From assembly GCA_027073495.1 (NCBI GenBank), contig JALSVQ010000158.1, forward strand, positions 1 through 36,509: DNA of 36,509 bases, given 5' to 3'. The stretch is from Flavobacteriaceae bacterium (GTDB lineage: Bacteria > Bacteroidota > Bacteroidia > Flavobacteriales > Flavobacteriaceae). Position numbers and translations under genes: made by a program. Positions within the stretch are counted from its first letter, which is position 1. The number at the start of each line of letters is the position of its first letter. Below the pieces are notes generated by a model that searched no databases, was not told the origin of the DNA, and worked only from the letters and a program-made list of their open reading frames with translations. Below, one piece after another: positions 8,515-16,349 of the stretch.

Positions 8515-9396
8515 TTATACTAAGTTATGCAATAGTAGTAAAACTTTTGTCGGTAAGGCTAATAGTAAACGCTGTTTTATGTTGAGGTTTTTAGTATTCA
8601 TCACCTTGCGAATAGCGTGATATTCTGGATGTGCTTTCCCTTGTTTTTTAAAACGTATTAACAGGGCGTAACGCTGTAAGTCCATATATTTACGGAGAGC
8701 ATTATTGTTTTTTTCCTCCTTTAAAAAATGGAACACATAATCAGCCTCATGATAGTTTGTTAAGGTACTACTTGCTTGTTCGGTTAGTCTCTTGTTGATA
8801 GTAACTGTTATTTCATTAGAAAAACACAGTTTATATTTTAACATCATACGTACCCAAAGTTCCGTATCTTCTCCTCCTGAATACGATGTGTTATAATAAC
8901 CAACAACGTCAAAAATGATCTTTTTTATCATTATATTGGAGCTGTTAAGCAATGAAAAATTAAGGCTATTTTCAAAGAAATCCATTGGATTCTGAGGTGC
9001 TATTTTGAAATTGAATTTTCTGGTTTTATTAGGATAAGTTACGCTATATGCGCTTGAAAAAACAGCACATTCAAAATGCTTTTTACTTAACTGGATCAGA
9101 TTTTCTAAATGATTTTTTTTCCAAATATCATCGGCATCCAAAAAAGCAATAAAAGGGGACTTTGCAACTTTTATTCCTGTATTCCGTGTATATGAAACGC
9201 CTTTGTGTTCTTGATTGATTAGCTGTATACGAGTATCATTAAATTGCTGTATTATATCAAGACTATTATCTGTAGAGGCGTCGTTGACGAGTAATAATTC
9301 AAAAGCAGTAAAAGTTTGCGCCAAAACACTCTCAATTGTTTTTTGAAGTGTTGCTGCTTTGTTGAATACAGGAATAATAACCGATACTTGCGCCAT
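8515..9396 (-). CDS. GT2-family glycosyltransferase
   Basis: This 293-residue GT-A fold enzyme starts MAQVSVIIPVFNKAATL, has LLVNDASTDNS near residue 35 and the metal-binding segment FLDADDIW near residue 90. A conserved GGEDTELWVRM segment follows, where the ED is typical of the acceptor-side catalytic region in this subfamily. It has no membrane helix and probably acts at the inner face of the membrane on a lipid-linked glycan. It lies three bases after another GT2 gene and downstream of ftsE, so all three seem to be on one mRNA. Donor and acceptor cannot be told from the sequence. Confidence 0.87.
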   Translation of the reverse strand: MAQVSVIIPVFNKAATLQKTIESVLAQTFTAFELLLVNDASTDNSLDIIQQFNDTRIQLINQEHKGVSYTRNTGIKVAKSPFIAFLDADDIWKKNHLENLIQLSKKHFECAVFSSAYSVTYPNKTRKFNFKIAPQNPMDFFENSLNFSLLNSSNIMIKKIIFDVVGYYNTSYSGGEDTELWVRMMLKYKLCFSNEITVTINKRLTEQASSTLTNYHEADYVFHFLKEEKNNNALRKYMDLQRYALLIRFKKQGKAHPEYHAIRKVMNTKNLNIKQRLLLALPTKVLLLLHNLV

Positions 9397-9399
9397 AAT

Positions 9400-10278
9400 T
9401 TATTTTATTGAACAATAATAGCCATAACGATACCAATCAAACAAATGTAATGACGGATTTTTGCTATTTAAAGCTTTTATCATGATGTTCCCAAGAATAA
9501 AATGACTTATTTTAGCTAATAGAGCGAGTCCAAATTTTCCTTTTTTTTGATGAAAAATATCAAGAGTTTTATAATTATTTGGTATTAATTTTTCTGCAAT
9601 CAAAAATAGCGAAGTATCAATGGCTTCTTCTGATTTTTTTATGAATACATCATTAGCTTCTAAACCAAAATGATACACAGGGTTTTCAATATGCTGTACA
9701 GCAACATCAGCTTGTTTGAGCAGGTAACTAAATAAAATATCCATACCATAACGTTTGTACTGCAACTGCTTATTAATTGTAAGAAACAATTGTTTATTAC
9801 TCAAAAAACAAGTTGAGATAATGCTTTTATAAGGTTTTTTTAACCTCTTCTCTAGCGAAAGTCCTTCGCGAGACCTTCCATATTTCCAGCGCAAGCATTT
9901 TGTTTTTTTTGGTGGATTCTCTTGAAAGGCAATACCTCCAAATATAAATACGGTATTACTATTGATTTTTTGAATAAGTTTGCTTACAAAATCATTATTT
10001 TTAGGAAATGTATCTGCATCCATAAACAGTAAATTATTGTATTTAGCTGCTTCTGCCAGTTTTTGTCTTATAGCAGTGCGTCCAATATTTTCTGTAAGTT
10101 TTATATAACGAACTTGAACTAAATTTTTTAGTAGTTCATCTGTTTCAAATGCTATATTTGAGGAGTCATCAAAAATTAATAGTTCAAAAGGTATTCCTGC
10201 TTTTAATGCTTGTTTATGTATTTCATTGGCAAGTGGAAACACATTATAGTTGTATGTAGGAATAAGTATGGATAACAT
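9400..10278 (-). CDS. GT2-family glycosyltransferase
   Basis: This 292-residue protein starts MLSILIPTYNYNVFPLANEI, has FELLIFDDSS and, after the conserved NIGRTAIRQKLAEAA segment, LLFMDADTFP carrying the DxD-type metal site. The C-terminal half has GMDILFSYLLKQ. The N-terminal pattern with Asn-Val-Phe-Pro-Leu and FDDSS is typical of a flavobacterial GT2 subfamily that commonly sits next to ftsE. It directly abuts ftsE (start one base after its stop) and precedes the second GT2. No membrane segment is evident. Confidence 0.85.
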   Translation of the reverse strand: MLSILIPTYNYNVFPLANEIHKQALKAGIPFELLIFDDSSNIAFETDELLKNLVQVRYIKLTENIGRTAIRQKLAEAAKYNNLLFMDADTFPKNNDFVSKLIQKINSNTVFIFGGIAFQENPPKKTKCLRWKYGRSREGLSLEKRLKKPYKSIISTCFLSNKQLFLTINKQLQYKRYGMDILFSYLLKQADVAVQHIENPVYHFGLEANDVFIKKSEEAIDTSLFLIAEKLIPNNYKTLDIFHQKKGKFGLALLAKISHFILGNIMIKALNSKNPSLHLFDWYRYGYYCSIK

Positions 10279-10965
10279 TTATGTGCGTTTTTTGATACTT
10301 ATTTCTTCTATTCTTTTATTCTCACAACGGAGTGTTCGTGATGGAAATTTGAGTATCAAAGCATAATCATGTGTTGCCATAAGTATGGTTACGTTTTGTA
10401 CTTCGTTAATCTTTTGGAACAATTGCATAAGTTCAATAGAAGTTGCAGGATCAAGGTTTCCTGTAGGTTCATCGGCAATGATAAGTTCAGGAGAATTGAG
10501 TAATGAACGTGCTATTGCTACGCGTTGTTGCTCACCACCAGAAAGTTCATGAGGCATTTTTTGAGCTACATTGGGCATATTGACCAATGTCAAAACTTCC
10601 TGTATGCGTTTGTCAATTTTGGTCTTATCCTTCCAGTCAGTTGCACGCAAGACAAAACGTAGATTTTGATAGACCGTTCGATCAAGCAACAATTGAAAAT
10701 CTTGAAATACAATACCAATTTTTCTGCGTAATATAGGGATGTCTTTGTCTGTAATAGCTGTAATATCGTGACCTAAAACAACAGCGTTTCCTGTTTCAAT
10801 AGGCGTGTCTGCATACAATGAGCGTATCAAAGTACTCTTACCGCTTCCAGTTTTCCCAATGAGGTAAACAAGTTCTCCTTTATTAATTTGCATCTTAACA
10901 TTTTCTAAAATGCTTTTGTGGTTTTGTTTGAGACTAACTCCTTCAAGATTAATAATGGAATTCAT
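10279..10965 (-). CDS. ftsE: Cell-division ABC transporter ATP-binding protein FtsE
   Basis: FtsE with its membrane partner FtsX controls periplasmic peptidoglycan hydrolysis at the septum. The 228-residue ATPase shows Walker [10 protein letters not shown] at 37-45, the Q-loop in [10 protein letters not shown] near 84-93, signature [16 protein letters not shown] from 141, and Walker [14 protein letters not shown] from 161, followed by the switch His in MATHDYALI. The motif set and length fit FtsE better than LolD, but no ftsX is adjacent, so the distinction is by sequence feel. Two GT2 genes follow on the same strand with almost no gap. A near-consensus TATCTTTA lies at 10984-10991. Confidence 0.87.
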   Translation of the reverse strand: MNSIINLEGVSLKQNHKSILENVKMQINKGELVYLIGKTGSGKSTLIRSLYADTPIETGNAVVLGHDITAITDKDIPILRRKIGIVFQDFQLLLDRTVYQNLRFVLRATDWKDKTKIDKRIQEVLTLVNMPNVAQKMPHELSGGEQQRVAIARSLLNSPELIIADEPTGNLDPATSIELMQLFQKINEVQNVTILMATHDYALILKFPSRTLRCENKRIEEISIKKRT

Positions 10966-11020
10966 ACTAATTTTTATTTTTCGTAAAGATACAGATTTAT
11001 TTTAAGTTGTTTTAATTGTC

Positions 11021-11464
11021 CTATCGTTTTGATTTAAAAAAATCGGTCATTAGCTTACTACATTCTGTTTCTAAAACACCAGAAACAACTTTTGTTTTAG
11101 GATGTAATGTTGTTTTGTAGTGTTGATAGCCTCGTTGCTTGTCTGGAGCGCCAAAAACTATTTTGTCAAGCTGTGTCCAATAACTCGCACCCGCACACAT
11201 TTGGCAAGGCTCTACAGTAACATACAATGTACAATCTTTAAGGTATTTTGCACCTAAATAATCAGCTGCCATCGTAAAAGCTTGCATTTCTGCATGTGCA
11301 GTCACATCATTTAACCTTTCGGTGAGATTATGTGCTCGAGCTATTATTTTATTTTTTATAACAATAACGGCTCCAATAGGCACTTCACCTTTTTCTAATG
11401 CAATCTGAGCTTCTTCAAGCGCACGTTTCATAAAATATTCATCATTAAAAGGAGATTCTAACAT
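11021..11464 (-). CDS. tadA: tRNA adenosine(34) deaminase
   Basis: TadA converts adenosine 34 to inosine in the anticodon of tRNA-Arg(ACG). The 147-residue protein has the zinc-dependent cytidine/adenosine deaminase motifs HAE at 57-59 (zinc His and proton-shuttle Glu) and PCQMC at 86-90 (two zinc Cys), plus the N-terminal MKRALEEAQIALEKGEVPIG pattern. I chose the ATG at 11464 (MLESPFNDEYF); the in-frame ATG at 11482 lies within the promoter -7 box at 11480-11487. It stands alone, downstream of the DinB remnant region. Confidence 0.94.
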   Translation of the reverse strand: MLESPFNDEYFMKRALEEAQIALEKGEVPIGAVIVIKNKIIARAHNLTERLNDVTAHAEMQAFTMAADYLGAKYLKDCTLYVTVEPCQMCAGASYWTQLDKIVFGAPDKQRGYQHYKTTLHPKTKVVSGVLETECSKLMTDFFKSKR

Positions 11465-11479
11465 ATTTTTCTTTTTTTT

Positions 11480-11487
11480 CAAAGGTA
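11480..11487 (-). promoter_or_regulatory. Candidate promoter -7 element of tadA
   Basis: TACCTTTG on the minus strand, an exact TAnnTTTG match, ending 15 bases before the chosen tadA start. It rules out the ATG at 11482 if it is the active promoter. Confidence 0.55.
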
Positions 11488-11612
11488 ATAGAAATTATTA
11501 ATAATGATGCGTGAAATTTATTGTTGTTCGACTAAAATTATTTTATTTCAATAAAGCTGTCTTTTAATGTTTTTCTTAGTTTTTAGCATCCTTTTTTAGA
11601 GTATAAAATTGA

Positions 11613-11792
11613 GCTAAGGTCTTTGCATTGGTACGAAAAGCTACTATCGCGATGTACAAAAATTTTAATACCGAAATATTACACCGCGTAGGAAAGGCAA
11701 GTGGCTCTGATCTATCTGTTAACGCATAGGGCTATATTATCAGTGGTCACGTACTACATCATTTGAATATTGTCAAAGCGCGGTATTTGTAA
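11613..11792 (+). pseudogene. Decayed 3' end of a DinB-family gene
   Basis: Between tadA and the T9SS gene, the plus strand reads in one frame as a clear DinB-superfamily C-terminus: VRKATIAMYKNFNTEIL, RVGKASGSDLSVNA, a TAG stop at 11727-11729, then GYIISGHVLHHLNIV and KARYL with a natural TAA at 11790-11792. The GHxxHH motif supplies metal-binding His in this family. The frame opens directly after a TGA at 11610-11612 and no start or upstream part is recognisable, so about two thirds of the gene is gone. Base composition here is richer in GC than the surrounding spacer, as expected for former coding DNA. Confidence 0.75.
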
Positions 11793-11843
11793 TTTAAGTT
11801 TCTAATAGTTCATTTGTCAAAACTATTCCTAATAATATTAAAT

Positions 11844-11879
11844 AAAAAAAAGACTATTTTTAGAAACAGCCTTTTTTTT
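11844..11879. terminator. Bidirectional intrinsic terminator after the T9SS protein gene
   Basis: A-tract and T-tract flank a hairpin: AAAAAAAAG, then CTATTT, loop TTAG, AAACAG, then CTTTTTTT, with two mismatched positions in the stem. It lies 17 bases downstream of the stop of the minus-strand gene at 11897 and would also stop plus-strand transcripts from the remnant side. Confidence 0.7.
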
Positions 11880-11896
11880 ATTAATTTTAATTAGTA

Positions 11897-13417
11897 TTAG
11901 TTAATAATTATTTTTTTTGTGATAACTTTTTCTGCTGTCAAAACATTTAAATAATAAACTCCTTTACTCAAGTTAGCCACATTAATATGTGTATTATTAG
12001 TATTATCAACTTGAATAGTTTTAATACTTTGCCCAATACTATTGTAAATTGTAATGTTTTTAATATTATTTTTGCACGCTATATTAATAGCTTCTTTTGC
12101 TGGATTAGGATATACTTTTAGTTCGCTTAATTCTTCACTGTCAATAGATAAAGGATTTGCTAAATTTGCAAAAAAACTATAAACTACTGAAGGGTTAGTA
12201 TTTGGACCTGTACGAAAATCTGATTTAAAACATATTTTATCTCCATTTGGAGAAGCTGTTGCCATTGGAGCTTGTTCATAACTAGTTGAGCTACTAAAAT
12301 GGTGTCCAAAATGTTCTACTAAACCAGAATCATCTAGTTTTACTGCAACAATTTGTCCTGATTGTGCTGCTAAACTGTGTGTCACATATGCCCAACCTGG
12401 TCTATTAATATTTCTACAAGAAACATGACCTGCTACTCCAAAATCTGTATGTGTTGAAAGAACAATATTGGATGCTGATCCATCTAATTTATGCATATAT
12501 AACTTCCCTCCTCCATAATTACCATAAAATTGAACAAGTACTTCACTTCCATCTACAGCATAACCAAGATCACCATGATTTCCATAACTTACAATACGAT
12601 TTTGATATTGCACATCTGCCGTATTATACACTTCTACACCATAATGAGAATTGCCATTTTCTGTAAATGGATTATTTACAGAAGATGTATTATGATTCCA
12701 CATAATAACTACATAATCACCAGATTGCGATATTGAAACCCAATCTATATATTTTGGAAAATTGGCACCTCCATCATCCCAAGCACCTACCAATGTTTTG
12801 GTGTGTGTCACTTGCAATGTCTGTAAATCAAAGATGATAATGTCTAAATCGCCATTTGCTTTCTTTCCTACCAAGGCTACAAAGTGGTCATTTTTATCAA
12901 TATTTCCTTCTCCAGGACCTAGTTTTATAGATTCATAACCAGCAATATTTGCTACCGTTTCCGTTGTATTAGTAGAAATAAAATGTTTTTTTATAGCTCC
13001 ATCTTCTCGAAAACTCCATATTAAATCAGGATTTGTATTTGACCAATAAGCAGGGTACATATTTGATAAGCTTTGTGTTTCTTCAAAATTTGTTGCATTA
13101 AATACTTTCCAAGCACTAATTTTATATAAAGTTTGGTCTGCATTCCAAACTTGATCTTTAGAATATCCATGATTTGGATACCAAACCTGCGGATCTCCAT
13201 TTGCATCTACATAATTAAAAATTTGTGTAACTCTAGTGATTTCTATAGCGCTTGGTAGCGAATTGTCAATAACACTTTCTCCATAAGCAGGAAGGGCAGG
13301 AATAGTTGCTGGTGTTTGAATACTTTGATAAACCCCATCGTTTGGGAATTGGGCCATTACAACTTGAGAAAAAGTAACTATACAAAGAATGGCTAGGAAT
13401 GTTTTTGTTAATTTCAT
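11897..13417 (-). CDS. Secreted protein with C-terminal T9SS type A sorting domain
   Basis: This 506-residue protein has a Sec signal peptide (MKLTKTFLAILCIVTFSQVVMAQ, cleavage after Ala-22) and a C-terminal type IX secretion sorting domain from about residue 430: LKVYPNPAKEAINI, then ITIYNSIGQ, NVANLSKGVYYLNV and a KKIIIN end. The middle looks like a beta-propeller or WD/PQQ-like repeat (for example PKYIDWVSISQSGDYVVIMW and the YAVDGSEVLVQFYGNYGG region). It should cross the outer membrane by the T9SS and be anchored or released. The substrate is unknown. It is transcribed alone, with a terminator behind it. Confidence 0.85.
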   Translation of the reverse strand: MKLTKTFLAILCIVTFSQVVMAQFPNDGVYQSIQTPATIPALPAYGESVIDNSLPSAIEITRVTQIFNYVDANGDPQVWYPNHGYSKDQVWNADQTLYKISAWKVFNATNFEETQSLSNMYPAYWSNTNPDLIWSFREDGAIKKHFISTNTTETVANIAGYESIKLGPGEGNIDKNDHFVALVGKKANGDLDIIIFDLQTLQVTHTKTLVGAWDDGGANFPKYIDWVSISQSGDYVVIMWNHNTSSVNNPFTENGNSHYGVEVYNTADVQYQNRIVSYGNHGDLGYAVDGSEVLVQFYGNYGGGKLYMHKLDGSASNIVLSTHTDFGVAGHVSCRNINRPGWAYVTHSLAAQSGQIVAVKLDDSGLVEHFGHHFSSSTSYEQAPMATASPNGDKICFKSDFRTGPNTNPSVVYSFFANLANPLSIDSEELSELKVYPNPAKEAINIACKNNIKNITIYNSIGQSIKTIQVDNTNNTHINVANLSKGVYYLNVLTAEKVITKKIIIN

Positions 13418-13449
13418 GTTTATTTGTCTTAATGTTTTTTGAATAATTA

Positions 13450-13474
13450 CTGCTATTTAACTTAAACATAGCAG
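13450..13474. promoter_or_regulatory. Inverted repeat between the LRR gene and the T9SS gene
   Basis: A perfect 7-bp inverted repeat, CTGCTAT and ATAGCAG, separated by 11 bases. It lies 33 bases upstream of the T9SS protein ATG and 40 bases downstream of the stop of the LRR gene. There is no T-tract next to it, so it may be a leader hairpin or operator rather than a terminator. Confidence 0.35.
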
Positions 13475-13513
13475 AATACAAAGGGATAAAGTGTCAATTA
13501 CCTACAACATAAT

Positions 13514-14440
13514 TTATTTAAAAGTTTTAATTGTTATTCGCTCATCAATATCAAATACAAAATCTAAGGTTATTTTTTTTAATGATTTCATTTTACTAAA
13601 ATCAAGATTTAATTCTTTTATGTTGTTATTATGTAAATATAAATTTTCTAAATGTTCAAAGTTTTCAAAAAATTTTGGGATTTCAGTAATCTCATTATTA
13701 TCTAAATAAATGCTTTTTAGATGTTTCAATTTAGAAATAAAATCAGGAATTTCAGTAATTTTATTTTCAGACAAACTTAAAACTTCAAGATCTAAATTGT
13801 CTAATACTGATTTTGGAATTTCTTTTAATTTTTTAAAGTCTAAACTCAAATCTAAAGGATATGCTTCATTTTTATCCGTTTTATGTAATTGAGCGTGTAA
13901 TTCTTCTGGAGAAACAGTTGGTATTTTACTTTCTAAATCCCAAACTTCTTTTAATTGTACACCGCAATTACTGAATGATTTTTTATAAGCTTCGTATTCG
14001 TCTTCATCTTCGCAGGTTAATTCGGCTACAAGACTTTCTATGATATTGTCATCATACAATAACCTAAAGGATCTGTCGCCATTGAGTACGCTAAATTCAG
14101 AATACGCAACTAGTGGTGCTTCTGAAAGTAAAACACTGTCATTCTCTTGCCAATAACCTATTAAAGTATGGCTTCCGTGCCTACTTTCAATGGTAGCAAA
14201 AAAGGTTATTTTTTCAAAGACAAGGTTTATGGCTTTGCAATTTGCCATAACAGCTGAATCATTTTTATCTTCTTCAGATAGCGAATGCGCCAATTCCTTT
14301 GCTATAGTTTCTGCACTGAGTAATTCAAAAAAATCGCTTTCTAAAATAGTCATAGCACACTTGTTTTTTATTAGCATTGCTAAATCTTTAGGTATTTCTT
14401 GCCCTTTTAAAACGGTTTCTTGAAATTTTTTAATATCCAT
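13514..14440 (-). CDS. Leucine-rich repeat protein with SUKH-like N-terminal part
   Basis: This 308-residue protein has three to four leucine-rich repeats at about 205-290 (LEVLSLSENKITEIPDFISK, LKSIYLDNNEITEIPKFFEN, LENLYLHNNNIKEL). The upstream part carries HGSHTLIGYWQEN and, after a spacer, APLVAYSEFSVLNGDRSF, which resembles the FAFWxxxx-PIVxxGSEG pattern of SUKH (SMI1/KNR4) domains found in genes at 15767-24324. SUKH proteins are often immunity proteins of toxin systems, and LRRs mediate protein binding. There is no signal peptide, so it is cytoplasmic. It is the last gene of the long WGR/SUKH array, 36 bases after the HEAT-like gene. Confidence 0.75.
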   Translation of the reverse strand: MDIKKFQETVLKGQEIPKDLAMLIKNKCAMTILESDFFELLSAETIAKELAHSLSEEDKNDSAVMANCKAINLVFEKITFFATIESRHGSHTLIGYWQENDSVLLSEAPLVAYSEFSVLNGDRSFRLLYDDNIIESLVAELTCEDEDEYEAYKKSFSNCGVQLKEVWDLESKIPTVSPEELHAQLHKTDKNEAYPLDLSLDFKKLKEIPKSVLDNLDLEVLSLSENKITEIPDFISKLKHLKSIYLDNNEITEIPKFFENFEHLENLYLHNNNIKELNLDFSKMKSLKKITLDFVFDIDERITIKTFK

Positions 14441-14476
14441 TTTTTTATTATTTTTCTTTATTATATTTTAATTGAT

Positions 14477-15349
14477 TTATTTTTGTAATTCCTTTGTAAA
14501 CACATTATAAGCATCACTATCTTTATAAAGGTAAATCTCAATGAACTCTTTAAAAATAGCTTTCACTTCTTTTTCATTTCCAAAGTCTAGCAAATCAAGA
14601 TAAGGTTCAATTTCGCTACGCTCTAAATCTCCCAATAATTTGATAATCTTTATAATTAATCCACGTTGAATACTCGTTTTTTTCTTTGCTTTCGCTATAA
14701 AAATAGGTAATATTTGATGAAGTATATGAGTTGGAACTTGTTCTCGATACTTTGATTTTGCACTGAAATGTATGCTTATGGCTTCAATAACTTTTAAGCT
14801 TTGTTTTTCTTGAATATATTTTATCAAAAAATCATAATCACGGTTTTTGTGGGTTAGGCTTTCTGTCCAAATTAATGCGTAATATCTCAATGTACTGCTT
14901 TTTGCATAGTAAAAAGCTTGTAGTTTTTTAAGCACACGATAATCTGTATAATGCCAACACGAAGCTCCTAATGCTATAATGATATTTGCAACAACTTTTT
15001 CATTATCATCTTCTAATGCAGGAAAAAGCAGCTCAAAATATTTAGGATAATTAAAAGGAAACTCAATAAAACCACTTTTTTGTGCTGTTGCTATTTTAGA
15101 AAAATATTTTGATGCCTTAATTCTTTCCCCTTCATCTTTGCTATATAAACTTTTGCAGTATGGTTTTAAGGCTGTAAATTCTTTTGGTTCTGGTATGTGC
15201 TTTTCAAAAAAAGCTGAAATTTCTTGATGTGTTTCGGCTGTAAAGTTATCAACTAAAAGTTTAATCGCTTCGGCATAAATAAGATAATATTCTGTTTGTG
15301 AATTTCCTGCTGCTATTAATGCTAAAGCTTTGTTTTTGATATGCTGCAT
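14477..15349 (-). CDS. HEAT-repeat-like helical protein
   Basis: The chosen start at 15349 (MQHIKNKALALIAAGNSQTEYY) gives 290 residues, all predicted helical, with HEAT-like pairs such as LFPALEDDNEKVVANIIIAL and GLIIKIIKLLGDLERSEIEP. An in-frame extension upstream to 15496 would add apparent membrane helices, but that segment is an out-of-frame reading of the SUKH gene before it, and the 15349 ATG follows that gene's stop by four bases. HEAT-like proteins are protein-binding scaffolds. No catalytic residues are seen and no specific function is known. Confidence 0.75.
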   Translation of the reverse strand: MQHIKNKALALIAAGNSQTEYYLIYAEAIKLLVDNFTAETHQEISAFFEKHIPEPKEFTALKPYCKSLYSKDEGERIKASKYFSKIATAQKSGFIEFPFNYPKYFELLFPALEDDNEKVVANIIIALGASCWHYTDYRVLKKLQAFYYAKSSTLRYYALIWTESLTHKNRDYDFLIKYIQEKQSLKVIEAISIHFSAKSKYREQVPTHILHQILPIFIAKAKKKTSIQRGLIIKIIKLLGDLERSEIEPYLDLLDFGNEKEVKAIFKEFIEIYLYKDSDAYNVFTKELQK

Positions 15350-15353
15350 ATTA

Positions 15354-15776
15354 CTATTTTTCTTCATTTTCAATAAACTCTTGAAAACTATCTGCAATGC
15401 GCAACACATCGCCACCATCGTGATAAAATATCCAAACAGAAAAATTATCGGAAGCATCAAGATATAAATCATCTCCATTATCTCTGCCGATGACAAACCC
15501 TTGCGCTACTCTTTCTAGATCAATTTTTCCAACATTAGAAGTGGTATCAACGCTTCCGCAATCTCTTAATATTTTTACAGATAGCTTTAATCTTTCGTAA
15601 TTTGCCGCAGTACCAACTTGAAGCATTTCACAAGTTTCTAGCAACTCCTCTTTTTCTAACATAAACCAACATTTACCATTAAAATCTATCTCATCATAAG
15701 GCATTTTGTCTTTTAGATAGTTGATATAAGCGTCAGGAAGCTTTTTGCTGTATATTTTTTCAATTTCTAAAGCCAT
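15354..15776 (-). CDS. SMI1/KNR4 (SUKH) family protein
   Basis: This 140-residue protein is a good match to the SMI1/KNR4 (SUKH superfamily): it starts ALEIEKIYSKKLPDAYINYL, has FNGKCWFMLEKEEL, and the diagnostic GFVIGRDNGDDLYLD, SVWIFYHDGGDVLRIADSF and QEFIEN at the C-terminus. In bacteria, SUKH proteins are commonly immunity proteins that neutralise polymorphic toxins, though no toxin gene is in this window. It is cytoplasmic. Its first 10 bases overlap the end of the SUKH-like gene at 15767-16336, so the two are probably translated together. Confidence 0.87.
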   Translation of the reverse strand: MALEIEKIYSKKLPDAYINYLKDKMPYDEIDFNGKCWFMLEKEELLETCEMLQVGTAANYERLKLSVKILRDCGSVDTTSNVGKIDLERVAQGFVIGRDNGDDLYLDASDNFSVWIFYHDGGDVLRIADSFQEFIENEEK

Positions 15777-16336
15777 TTTTTATCTTTTTGATTTACTTTT
15801 TCTATCCATTTATCAAATTTAGGATAATTTTTAAAGCGTTTTATAATTTGCTTGTAATCATCACATTCAATCTCATTATTTGCCACATTTCTTAAATTGA
15901 CAATATCATTATATGTTTTGGGCAGTTCTTCTTTAAAATAATCTAAATCAAGTGCTGTCCAAATATTTTTTGGTTTTGTTTCAAAATAATACGGTTCCAT
16001 ATCCATAAGATTTAAACAAATAAAATCGTTTAAACTTGGTGCGACAGTACAAGAATTGCTGTCTTGACCTATTAAAACAACTGGCGGTTCGCCTGTTAAA
16101 CCAGGATAATACCATAAGCAAAATAAATTTCCATCTTGCCCTGCAAATTCAAGAAAACGATCTTTAAAATAAGGTGTTAAATCATTTTTAAACCAGCTAT
16201 CATCACTTAGATAATTATATTCTTTAAATGATTTTGATAAGCCTTTAAACAATTCAATATTTAATTCTTCTCGTTTTACTTGCCCTAATTTATGTAAGAG
16301 ATTTAATAAATGAACAGCATTTTTACTTGGTTTCAT
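15767..16336 (-). CDS. SUKH-like protein, paralogue of the 19919-20512 gene
   Basis: This 189-residue cytoplasmic protein begins MKPSKNAVHLLNLLHKLGQV and shares its whole length with the product of 19919-20512: LSDDSWFKNDLTPYFKDRFL versus LNDISWFNNDLTPYFEDQFV, then FCLWYYPGLTGEPPVVLIG and APSLNDFICL, and the end FKNYPKFDKWIEKV. The FCLWYYP-PPVVxIG-APSxxDFI core resembles the SUKH fold. The exact target is unknown. It follows the double-WGR gene by 13 bases and overlaps the next SUKH gene by 10. Confidence 0.75.
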   Translation of the reverse strand: MKPSKNAVHLLNLLHKLGQVKREELNIELFKGLSKSFKEYNYLSDDSWFKNDLTPYFKDRFLEFAGQDGNLFCLWYYPGLTGEPPVVLIGQDSNSCTVAPSLNDFICLNLMDMEPYYFETKPKNIWTALDLDYFKEELPKTYNDIVNLRNVANNEIECDDYKQIIKRFKNYPKFDKWIEKVNQKDKKWL

Positions 16337-16349
16337 AAGGTTTTATTTG

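Noticed and set aside
11480-11482. ATG at 11482 as the tadA start
   Set aside because: It lies within the TACCTTTG -7 box. The ATG at 11464 leaves a normal short leader and retains all family motifs.
11611-11660. Alternative plus-strand frame with ELRSLHWYEK in the spacer before the T9SS gene
   Set aside because: The frame reads through only a short piece with no family resemblance. The neighbouring frame gives a continuous DinB-type C-terminus.
15350-15496. N-terminal extension of the HEAT-like protein with two or more membrane helices
   Set aside because: The segment is an out-of-frame reading of the conserved C-terminus of the SMI1/KNR4 gene. An ATG at 15349, four bases after that gene's stop, gives a natural start.
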